Assembly (NCBI GenBank): GCA_021234155.1
Contig: JAJEKV010000890.1
Coordinates: 1 to 64,000 of the forward strand
DNA length: 64,000 nucleotides
Direction of reading: 5' to 3'
Origin: Isoetes taiwanensis
Lineage: Eukaryota; Streptophyta; Lycopodiopsida; Isoetales; Isoetaceae
The notes under the pieces are model-generated. The model did no database searches, was not told the DNA's origin, and worked only from the letters and a program-made list of their open reading frames with translations. This document shows, one piece after another, positions 9,642 to 19,451 of the stretch. A program made the position numbers and the translations under genes. Every line of letters begins with the position of its first letter. Position 1 is the stretch's first letter.

Positions 9642-11375
9642 AGCCGGCAGAGCTTTGCTAAACCGAAATGCCAAGTGCAACTGGAAATGGTGCTGCCTAT
9701 TATAGTTCCAGCATGTCCTAATACTGTAAATCCGACCATATCCATTTGTCCCAATATACCTAACTGTTTCTTATGCCCTTTTTGCTGCCTTGCGACCTCT
9801 TTTTTGCTTGTACTCAGCTTGTTACGGACTTGCCCGCATCTGGCCCCTTGAAATTCTCTCATTGCAGTTACAGGTCTGATCTAAGCGCCATGATCAATCT
9901 TGTTTTTCCTTTCATCTCAGTTCTGCCGGTTAGCCCTAGTTCTGATACCATCCAGCATTGGTTAGCCCTAAAAGTTAAATGCATACGAAATATCCTAACC
10001 AAGGTTTATGCCAATTCTAATATACAACAATGTTAATGCCCCATTTTTGGGTTATGGTTCATGCCTTCCTTAGGCGGGCTCCCCTTCCTTAGGTTAGTTT
10101 ACAATATCCCTACAATGTCCCTCTGATCTCTTACTAAGTTTTGTTCTTAAACTTTGCTCCTTTTGGGTCATGCTTCATGTCTGCCCTAAGGAAAAAATCT
10201 TTTCCCTTTTGGGTAAATCCCAAATGCTTCAATGCGTGCATGGGATATCCACCCATCCCATGTGGTTTCATTGCACCTGTAACATGGAGCAGAAACTTAA
10301 AAAAGTTAAGCTATCATTGAGGCTGTATCATATACGCCAATGTTAGATTTCTAGGCTTATGATGTTGTTTTTGTAGGCTTTTCTTTTCAATATCAGTACA
10401 ATACCATGTGATGTGCATTGGGGTTAGTCTTACCCTCCCATTGCATGGGATGTCCATATCCGCCTTAGGTTTTGACCAGTTCTGCTTGCATGCTCCCATT
10501 CGAGTTTTGGGGCTTCCAAACCGTTCCCAAATAGGGCCTTTACACCATTTGTTGGCTGCTTGCTGCTTCAATTCCTGTACAATGCACTAGAGCACTTCTA
10601 ATTAATGCTACTGTTGTTGCCCCTTTTTTTGGGCTATGGTTCATGTATTCCCAAGGCAGACATATTTACCTTATAGTCATGGTGTTCACATGCCCTACAT
10701 TAGGGCTTTTTACTATTTCATTCCTAAAATACACCATATTTTTGGGTTATGGTTCATGTCCTCCCTAGGCAGACATCCATACCTTGTAACTATGGTGGTC
10801 ACCAAACTTGCATAAAGGGTTATCACGATTTTATCCCTAAAATGTCCCTATGATTCTTTACAAGGTTTTTCATATAAATTGCCCCTCTTGGTTCTTGTAT
10901 CCTAACTGCTTAAGAGATCCAACTTACTTGCATTTCTTAACCCGTTCCACCCTTTTTCTTTTTTGGGCATAACCCATATGCTTCCATGTGTACGGTGGTT
11001 ACACCCTTTTTCCATGTGCTCTCCTACACCTATAATATAGAGCAGAAACTTAAAACTATTAAGCCATCTTAGAGGCTTTATTTCCTTTTTTACCCCTTAT
11101 GCAAATATTAAATTTGCAAGCTTATAATGTTGCTTTCATATGCTTTTCCTTCCAATATCTGCACGACATCACATAATATGCATTGGGGTTAGTCTTACCC
11201 TCCCATTACATGGGATGTCCATAAGCCTTAGGTTTTGATCGGTCCGTCAGTTACATTTACATCCATTTGAGATCTGGGGCTTCCAGGCCAGGATGTCCTT
11301 AATGCCTCTTGTCGGTTGTTAGCTGCTTCAATTCCTGTACAATGCACTAGAGCAACCTTTTCAAACACCGTTTGG
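9642..11375 (-). promoter_or_regulatory. 5' region of copy A with tandem internal units
   Basis: About 1.7 kb of non-coding sequence lies upstream of exon 1. Two long imperfect units (about 10040-10593 and 10735-11354) share GGGTTATGGTTCATG, GGGGTTAGTCTTACCCTCCC and CAATTCCTGTACAATGCACT, with a partial third unit start at about 10618. The unit ending is also the 5' terminus of the element. Repeated units at the 5' end are reminiscent of promoter-bearing subrepeats in retroelements, but promoter function is inferred from position only. The short open frames here are not conserved between the units. Confidence 0.5.
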
Positions 11376-11400
11376 ATATATATATATATTTATATATATA
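11376..11400. repeat. TA tract joining copies A and B
   Basis: A 25-bp run of alternating TA with one TTT interruption sits exactly between the 5' end of copy A (CCGTTTGG) and the 3' end of copy B (CAAGTAATCC). An almost identical tract follows the 5' end of copy B at 19429. Confidence 0.9.
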
Positions 11401-11544
11401 CAAGTAATCCCTACCTCCTACCGGAAGGCATAGGCTGGTCAAAATGTAGTAAAGGGGTGGGAGGGTCCCTATACTACATAGAGACCCTCCCTGCCCACTA
11501 AACTTATTAGACAGGTTTCCTGGATGACTCGTGATCAACCTGTA
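11401..11544 (-). other. 3' end of copy B with a GC-rich hairpin
   Basis: After the RT stop there are 144 bp. At about 11459-11493 GGGAGGGTC pairs with GACCCTCCC around a loop of about 16 bases. The tail then ends in ATTACTTG followed by TA repeats. A 7-bp pair ACAGGTT/AACCTGT lies closer to the stop codon. A 3' hairpin could be what the RT recognises on its own RNA; this is inference. Confidence 0.5.
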
Positions 11545-13617
11545 CTATGACTGTTTAAAATTTCGACACCGCGCTATGTCAAATTTTAGACCAGGAAAGT
11601 TACCTTTTTTGAGTGCTTTATAGACAGTAGATTGTATGTCCCTTTCACTGAAGCCTTTCGTAATAAAATCCTGCATTAATCTGCGTATATCTTCGGCTGC
11701 TGCAACAGGATTAGTGTGGACGTAAAGGTGAGGCATTATTTGCGATATTATGACATTTTTTGCCCAATAATATGGTCTACAAGCGTCAGCCTGCACATAT
11801 TTGGAGATCTGAAATGGCAGCTTGTCTCGTTTGTCATAATGAAATGTTTCGTACAGTCCATGATATGGATCCATAACTACAATGCTCATATTAAGGAAAT
11901 TCACCTTCCTCCCCTTGTTTTCCAGCCCTACATAATCATCCCAATATTCTGTTTCGTCTTCAATTTTTAAATACTCCAAATTGTAGATGGTATCAATCGG
12001 GTTACCTTCAGGTTGTAATCCCAAATGCTTCCTAATATAGCAATTGTTTAGGCTTAAAAGGTCATCCATATACCTGCTGGTGTTAGCAAAGGCAGCTGCC
12101 TCCCTGTTTTTTCCGGTACGGACCAGCCTAAGCATGAATTGGAGCTCGAACCATGCTAGGTATAAATTACACCAAGCTGGACTGCACGAGAATCCCATGG
12201 GGATTCCTTTAGCCTGCCTCCAGATCTTGTTGCCCATCTGCACAAAGCAGTTCTGCAATAGCCAATTATTCATATCCACAAAGGATTTCTCCATGATACA
12301 TACCCATTTGCTGCTTTCAGGTTTAGCATGTCCCCACATAACTTTAATCTGCCCGTTCCCACAGATTTTATACCACAAATTATTTCTGGCGTGCTTCTTG
12401 TCCTGATGTTTCCAAACACTACAGATAATATTTTCCAAGATTTGGCATATTCCCTCCTCCCCTTTTAAAGGGATGTTCTCATAACATTTTGTCACATCAG
12501 CCACAAAGACATCAGTGATTTTGGCTGGCAAGTTACACGTAACATCATATATAGATTCTACAATCCATGATGCTTTGATTTTATCTTTTTGAAAAAAGTT
12601 GAACTTTGCTAATTTGTTCTCGCAGATACTTGGCCATAGGTCGACAAACATGCCTAGACATGCTGCTATCAGAGAGGCTAACTGCGAAAAAATGGAGTGG
12701 TGTGCACTAGTTATCCATCTATAACTATTCTTGTGCGCTTTGAAAATTCCAAGCATATAGGGCAGATCCTTTGTTTCCAAGGCCCATTCTCCCAGAAAGC
12801 CTTGGGCTTCTGTAGCAATTCTTTCTGTAATATCTTGTGGAGTAAACCGCTCCGCGGACAAAATCTTCACTATTTAGCGAAAGCAATGCTTCCTCCCTTA
12901 TGTGTGTTTGGGGCAGATAAATGAGGGATTATTTGCGGCCTTGTCAACGCCAGCAATATAGAAATTGTTGACCAGCCAATCTATATTATTGATGACAGCG
13001 GCATCATTGATATGAAACTTCTTTGGGATTTTATTATTTTTAACGAACTTTTTGGCTAAGATGTAAGCTCTCTTTAGAATTTCTTTCTTGCACTCTTTAA
13101 TAAGGGCTTGGTCCATGTTGGTGATCTTTGTGTTTTGTGTACAAGAAAAACCGTTCAGTAGTGCTCGATGATTTCTCTTCTAAACCGCATAAGGGTAAAA
13201 GGGCGGTCGGGTATATGGTTAAGACCATTCTTGAGCCATCCCTTCAAGGCCTTGCTATGTATCGGACTTAGATCACCGTAGTCCTAATGTGTCCAATATC
13301 CTTAGATATGTATTTCTTAAGTGGAAGGATTGGCACAGGGCATGGTTCTCCTCTTCTTGTGCAAATACCACTTTGGGTTTGTATAACATGCTTACAGGTT
13401 ACCTACAAACCTCCACCCAAAGGTGGTTTTTGCCACATATATCCTCCAGTTCTCCCAAAATCGAGGTAAGCACATCCTTAAAGATGTGACCTGACTTTTA
13501 TCTTTTCCACGCTTTTGGAGAAGAAATTAAAATGCACATACTTGTTTTGATGTTTATCCCTTATTGTCTTGAGTCTCCACTTCCCTCGGCATTCATGAGC
13601 AAGAATCTGCTTTTGTT
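11545..13617 (-). CDS. Reverse transcriptase exon (exon 3), copy B, with complete catalytic core
   Basis: The frame from 12870 to the stop at 11545 (441 codons) holds the whole catalytic core. Counting from its first codon: RT1 block GIFKAHK at 41-47 with Arg51; motif A ADVTKCYENIP with the catalytic Asp at 125; motif B KGIPMGFSCSP at 221-231; motif C RYMDD with Asp269 and Asp270; motif D-like VNFLNMSI at 323-330; then a thumb-like helical part (AAAEDIRRLMQDF). The GxxKxHK block, the G(I/L)PMG motif B and the thumb resemble Penelope-like RTs more than LINE or LTR enzymes. The protein ends about 35 residues after the thumb helix, with no GIY-YIG domain. The N-terminal half (13617 to about 12880) is split by frameshifts where copy A is open. 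Exon 3 starts at acceptor TTTACAG (13618). Family identity is inferred from motifs. Confidence 0.8.
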
Positions 13618-13949
13618 CTGTAAATTTATGATTAACCAAACTTAATGTTAAAGAGGTATTCCTTATGAAAAAATAAAACACCTTACCCTCAACACTTTCC
13701 CTTATTTTTTACCCTCAATATGGGTCAGCCTCCTTTATTGCGATTCTTGGCATACTAGCCTTTTCTTATTTCTTGCCCAAGGGGCTACTTGCCTTGCAAG
13801 CTCTCTGGATACTAATTTGGATTTCTATATGCATGTATTCCAAGTGTTCTGATGTAAGCTGGGTTAGATTTAATTGCATTTCATTCAATAGATAAACTAT
13901 TACGCAATACAAGCATAGACTGAAATTCCTGAAATATGATAATAAATAC
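13618..13949 (-). other. Intron 2 of copy B
   Basis: The borders match those in copy A (donor ATGGAG|GTATTT, acceptor TTTACAG); the length is 332 bp. Here the exon 2 frame (TLKFKTME) reads directly to the donor in phase 0, which supports the splice model better than copy A does. Confidence 0.65.
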
Positions 13950-15598
13950 CTCCATGGTTTTGAATTTGAGAGTAGTTGGCTTAACCACTACTGCATCGTC
14001 CATAGTTTTCACTTTGCTGGTTTGTTGACCAGAGTTCTCCATGTTGTTGTGATTAGTATGGCGGCGGTATCGATTACTCAATTGCTAGAGCAAGATGCAG
14101 TAGGTGTTTTCTTTTGGTATTTAGGAGGCATGATAACCTCCAAGTCATCTTCCATTTTCTGTTTCCTTCTCTGCGCAGGGTACCTCTGCTTGTTATCTCT
14201 GTCCTCCAATTCCAATGAGTCCTTCAAGAACTTTTTTGGCCTTATTGTCTTTTCTAGAAAATCTGCTGTCTTTGTGTTGCCAAATTCTTGTTTCAAACAC
14301 ACGGTATTATCCTCAGCATATTTGCTAGTCATCTTGATCATGGTATCCCTGACCTTAAGATACCCGATGTAGGCTATAGCTCCTGCCCTCATGCCTTCAG
14401 AATTCATGAGCTTATGAAACTGATAGAACCTGTACTTAGAAGATTTTTCAGGCCAGATTTTGTCCGTGCTATTCATGATGTACCACACAGCTTGGTCATA
14501 CCAGGTAATTGTATCTTTGCAGTTAGTAACACCCGATTACGCCATATCATCCAAAGAAAGACTTTTAAAAGGGCAAAAAGGCCGCCACATCTTCCTAACA
14601 TACGGATCATGCCGTTTTCATTAGTCTTGGCCATATGGCCTCCATCCCCATATAAATTCCATTATTGCGCGGTCACATTTCTTGGCAAAAGCTGGCGTAG
14701 TGAATGGAAGGTCCACTATTATCTTGTCTATCCTTTTGGTAAAGGTGTCGCGTCTCTTAATGATCGGATCACCTCAAAGAGATTATATTTACGGAGACTA
14801 ATGAGGTATTACTAGTGTTGATCGGGGGGCGAGTACCCCAAGTTGTCGTGTGCCAAAACCTTGCTCCTGACTAACACCTGGCGGCTTCTGCCGGTCTTGT
14901 AGACAAACGGTGTAAAAATGGTAGCAATTATACAAAGTGAGCTTTAAGTTCATAGTTTTCAAGCTCATCATCCGTATCGGTATTATTAGCCGGTTCCACT
15001 TCTATTTCAGCTTTTTAAGATCTAACATATCATTCTCGCTCCTCCTCCTGACAAAGATGTCGATGCTAAACAAACAATTGGTCATTGTTTTGCCGTTCTT
15101 CTTTCTTTTCGGTTTGCTTCTGTCGGCCTTGTTAATGGGTGGATACATGACCTCCAAATCCGTTTGCCTTTGGATTGTCACACCACCTTTTATAAATTTC
15201 AAGCAGATCCCCCTTTCCTCCTTCTCGCTTCATAATATTGCTAGGAAGCATTTCATAAATCTCATCTATAATCTTCATGCAATTGACCACATCATTTTCA
15301 GGCTTGTTAAGTCTCGAAACTAGCTCAAACATATTGTTCATGCCTACAAAAGTGACTACTGATATGTCCCCATCTTCGAGTCCAGCTTCCTTCTTGATGA
15401 AATATTTATGAATTTCCGGTCTGATGATGCATCAATCATAAGTTTTGAAAAATTTTGTTTGGTGGCGGATCCTAAATATTTCCATATCCCAACTAGCAAC
15501 ATGGGATACCAACTTCGATTAGCGCCTTCCAAAGGCTTTCGAATGATCTCAACTTCTGAATTCTCCACGTCCTCGTCATTAATGCTTTGCAATGCTTC
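13950..15598 (-). pseudogene. Large middle exon (exon 2), copy B, multiply frameshifted
   Basis: This is the same protein region as in copy A, but in short overlapping frames: about 15592-15356, 15341-15132, 15202-15002 and 14488-14078. The last is open where copy A is broken (WYIMNSTDK, KLMNSEGMRAGAIAYIGY, then the charged KKFLKDSLELED part and PPKYQKKTPTASCSS). Most frame changes fall where copy A reads CTG or CAG, so they may be sequencing errors and not decay. No known domain is recognised. Confidence 0.5.
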
Positions 15599-17322
15599 CT
15601 GTGCATGGCAGTCAGATGTAAGTCAGCTTTAAATACTAGAGCATTTTTTTACGATCTCTGGATATCCTTTTAAAGCACATCAGCGTTTGACATTCCTATC
15701 ATTTTACAATCCGAGATCCTGTTTATACCCGACTTTTTATGCCGAGACTTGAAATGCATGCTACTCACATATCCAAAAGCGGATGTTTGAAATGGAATGG
15801 GATCCTTAAGCCTCACATTGGTTATACCAATGCCCCGAAATCTCGAGAATATATCCGTTGGATTTTAGGTTCCCGGAACCTACCGAAGCATCCATCCCAC
15901 CATTCCCTCTAGAGGTTGGTAGATCGGGACTTATCGGGTCCCAAACTAGGTTGGGAGAACCTTAAGGGCCTGTCCACTTCACAGTTCTTTTTTCTTATCT
16001 TGTTATTATTTTCCATGATCCAATCCTGGATTATTCCCAAGCCTTCACCCTAATATACTATATTTGCAGCCCATAGCTCAACCATTATAGATATTTTTCC
16101 CTTTTCTGCTCAATTTATGCAAACCTTTAATATAGAAAATGCAATCCAGATTCCTCTTTATTTCTTTTATGCTCAGAAGTCTAAATTATTTTTCTGCCAC
16201 CATCAATGGTTAGACATTCGATTCAGAATCCTTAAAATTTAAAGCCACCCCATAACCGATTACACCGATCTATTTGGAGTTTACGCCCTATAACTTTCTT
16301 ATTATCTTTTATTATTTAAAGCGACCTACATTCTTAAATACAAGCTTAAAAGGGCCATAAGGGGCCTGTTCAATTCCTAGTTCTTTCCACTTTTATCTTT
16401 ACTTTTCATAATCAATCCCTAGACTATTCTCAGGCTTTTTACTTTAATATATTATGCGTTGCAAGGCAGGAGCACGGGGCATAATTTTTCCTTTTTTTTT
16501 GGTTTATTTATACACGACCTCTATTATAGAAAATGCAAAGTAGATTCCTATGTATTTCCTTCATGCTCAGTTCCAATTTATTTTTACGCACCATTAATGT
16601 TTAAACATTGAATTGGAATCATGTCGGGGCTTTGGGGTAAATACCGCGAACCGTTTATTTCGCAACATTTATGCCCTATAATCGGCTTTTTCTTTTTTTA
16701 TCTTGTTGTGTTCGGACCACATATATTTCTGAATACTAACTTGTAAAACCAGATTAACTTTATTCTAGATAATCCCATCCTGGTATGTCAAATACAAAAC
16801 CAAAATTCTATTCAATCAACATGCTCAAAGCGATTGCTCACAATCTTGTGACTTTGCCATAATGATAAACTTTGCATTAAAACATGTCTTTTCAAAATAT
16901 AATGCATAGAGTTTTTGCTTAAAAAATGCACACCCTCAAGCTTACATTCTATTTGTCTCTCCTTCATTGAACACCTATTTCCAGATCCAGTATCATTCAT
17001 GTAAACTTGAAACATGCTATACGGGTGTCATATAGCGAAAGAAACTATTACTTTGCAAAAGAAAGAAGTATTCAAAGTCAAATTGCCATAGTTTAATTTG
17101 TCTTGTGCACATGTCTTGGATCCCACACAAGCGATTTTGGAGGAGTTAGGGGTTACACATTGAAACATGCACAAGTTAGCTTTTAAACAAGGTAACCATG
17201 CAAGCAATGACAGAATTAGCAGTTGTCTAAACTTCGGCTCTTAGCCCTTCACCAAAATAAAATCGAAATAGCATGCATAGAAGGCGGATAAAAATTTTTT
17301 AACCAGCGATTCTTTGCTGAAC
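15599..17322 (-). other. Intron 1 of copy B
   Basis: This 1724-bp segment has the same donor and acceptor contexts as copy A and the same 0.4-kb internal duplication (about 15964-16344 and 16355-16742). No coding sequence is seen in it. Confidence 0.5.
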
Positions 17323-17694
17323 CTGGTTAGCGCCTTAAAAATCAGGTCATCCACTTCTTGTTCATTGATTCCTTCTTTGTTGCTCTGCTTCCATTGCCTC
17401 AAAAGTATGCGCTATACTTGTGATTTCAGGGCAGCCTGCTTCCTTTGCTTTGTTGATGCCTTCGGGTCATTGTTCCTGGCCTTGAAGAATTTCTTAAGCG
17501 CGGCTAGCCTTAGTAGTTGCAACATAAGCGGATTATATTTTCGCCGCGATTTTCCAAGAACCCCCTTGCTTGTTTGTGCTATATTCTCGCATCCATTTTG
17601 CCAAAAGTCTTCAAATCAAACCGGCCTTATCTATGAGGTCTAGAAGCTTAGCTCTAGTAAACCCTCTATTGCTCGTATCCGCCGTGCTTCCCAT
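17323..17694 (-). pseudogene. N-terminal exon (exon 1), copy B, frameshifted
   Basis: It starts with an ATG at 17694 (MGSTADTSNRGFTRAKLLDL). The conserved helical start is readable for about 25 codons, after which small indels break the frame relative to copy A. The donor context AACCAG|GTT is kept at 17323/17322. The first residues differ from copy A (GKHEGSQ against GSTADTS), partly through CAG/CTG-context changes. Confidence 0.5.
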
Positions 17695-19428
17695 AGCCGT
17701 GAGGCTTTTGCTAAAATGCCAAGTGCAAGCTGGAAATGGTCTTTGCTTTATTATAGTTCCAAGATGTCCTAATCGCGTAAATCCGACCATATCCATTTGT
17801 CCCAATATACCTAATTTCTTCTTATGCCCTTTTTAAGGCCTTGCGACCTCTTTTTGCTTGTACTCGACATTTGCCATACGGACTTGCCGCTTGTCGCCCC
17901 CTTGAAATTCTCTCATTTGCAGTTCACGAGGTCTGATCTAAAGCCATGATCAATCTTGTTTTCCTTTCATCTGGGATTTGCGGTTAGCTAGTTCGATACC
18001 ATCGGCATTGGTTAGCCCTAAAAGTTTAAAATGCATGAGAAATAATATCTAACAAGGTTTATGCCAATTCTAATATACAACAATGTTAATGCCCCATTTT
18101 GGGTTATGGTTCATGCCAACCTTCCTTAGCGGGCTCCCTTCCTTGGGTTAGTTTACAATATCCCTACAATGTCCCTCGATCTCTTACTAAGTTTTGTTCT
18201 TAAACTTTGCTCCTTTTGGGTCATGCTTCGTAATATACGCCTAAAGGGAAAAATCTTCCTTTGGGTAAATCCCCAAATGCTTCAATCACGTGCATGGGAT
18301 ATCCACCCATCCATGTGGTTTCATTACTTTTTTGTAACATGGGGACTTAAAAAAGTTAAGCTATCATTGGAGGGGTATCATATCATATCCAATGTTAGAT
18401 TTCTAGGCTTATGATGTTTGTTTTTGTAAGGCTTTTCTTTTCAATATCGATTACAATACCATGTGATGTGCATTTGGGGTTAGTCTTACCCTCCCATTGC
18501 ATGGGATGTCCATATCCGCCTTAGGTTTTGACCGGATTCGCTTGCATGCTCCCATTCGGAGTTTTGGGGCTTCCAAACCGTTCCCAAATAGACGCCTTTA
18601 CACCATTTGTTGGCTGCTTCTTTGCTTCAATTCCAATTCAATGCACTAGGAACACTTCTAATTAATACTGTTGTTGCCCCTTTTTTGGGCTATGGTTCAT
18701 GTATTCCCAAGGCAGACATATTTACCCTTATAGTCATGGTGTTCACATGCCCTACATTAGGGCTTTTTTACTATTTCATTCCTAAAATACACCATATATT
18801 TTGGGTTATGGTTCATGTCCTCCCTAGGCAGACATCCATGCAGCTGTAACTATGGTGGTCACCAAACTTGCATAAAGGGTTATCACGATTTTATCCCTAA
18901 AATGTCCCTATGATTCTTTACAAGGTTTTTCATATAAATTGCCCCTCTTGGTTCTTGTATCCTAAGCGCTTTTAAGATCCAACTTGCATTTCTTAACCCG
19001 TTCCACCTTTTTCTTTTTGGGCATAACCCATATGCTTCCATGTATGCGGTGGTTACACCCTTTTTCCATGTGCTCTCCTACACCTATAATATAGAGGCGA
19101 GAAACTTAAAACTATTAAAGCCATCTTAGGGCTTTATTTCCTTTACCCCTTATGCAAATAATTAAATTTGTGTTTATAATGTTGCTTTCATATGCTTTTC
19201 TTCCAATATACGCCGCGACATCCCAATATGCATTGGGTTAGTCTTACCCTCCCATTACATGGGATGTCGTATAAGCCTTAGGTTTTGATCGGTCAAAAGT
19301 CGATTACATTTACATCCATTTGAGATCTGGGGCTTCCGGGCCCGGGATGTCATAATACCTCTTTTGGGTTGTTAGGTTGCTTCAATTCTGTACAATGCAC
19401 TAGAGCAACCTTTTCAAACACCGTTTGG
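17695..19428 (-). promoter_or_regulatory. 5' region of copy B with tandem internal units
   Basis: The layout matches the 5' region of copy A, with units at about 18080-18655 and 18768-19408 and a terminus of CAAACACCGTTTGG next to TA repeats. It is non-coding. A promoter role is inferred from position only. Confidence 0.5.
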
Positions 19429-19451
19429 ATATATATATATTTATATATATA
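19429..19451. repeat. TA tract between retroelement copy B and the giant inverted repeat
   Basis: A 23-bp TA run with one TTT interruption is nearly identical to the A/B junction tract at 11376. The next bases, ACAAG, start the left arm of the inverted repeat. Confidence 0.9.

Larger units (their letters stand above)
4494..11375 (-). mobile_element. Penelope-like retroelement, copy A, 3'-truncated
   Basis: This minus-strand element of about 6.9 kb matches copy B (11401-19428) from the 5' end through intron 1, exon 2, intron 2 and the first half of the reverse transcriptase exon. It then stops abruptly at 4494, inside the RT coding region, next to a 17-bp tandem repeat. It follows copy B head to tail on the minus strand, separated by a 25-bp TA tract. 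Loss of the 3' part is not what target-primed reverse transcription usually leaves, since that shortens the 5' end. A later deletion or rearrangement is therefore likely. Its reading frames are more intact than those of copy B up to the breakpoint. Confidence 0.8.
11401..19428 (-). mobile_element. Penelope-like retroelement, copy B, full-length structure
   Basis: This 8.0-kb minus-strand element lies between two TA tracts. In transcription order it has a 5' region of about 1.7 kb with tandem units, exon 1, a 1.7-kb intron holding a tandem duplication, a long exon 2, a 0.33-kb intron, the RT exon, and a 3' end of about 144 bp with a strong hairpin. It corresponds to copy A almost base for base apart from numerous small differences concentrated at CAG/CTG. 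Penelope-like elements are known to keep introns and to lie in tandem, and some lack an endonuclease; this one fits that group by RT motifs. No poly-A, LTR or tRNA primer site is seen. Target-site duplication cannot be judged within TA repeats. Confidence 0.8.

Noticed and set aside
11495-11545. Hammerhead-like arrangement in the 3' end (TTGATCACGAG...GGAAACC)
   Set aside because: The required CUGAUGA core is not present, and the stems do not fit a hammerhead layout.
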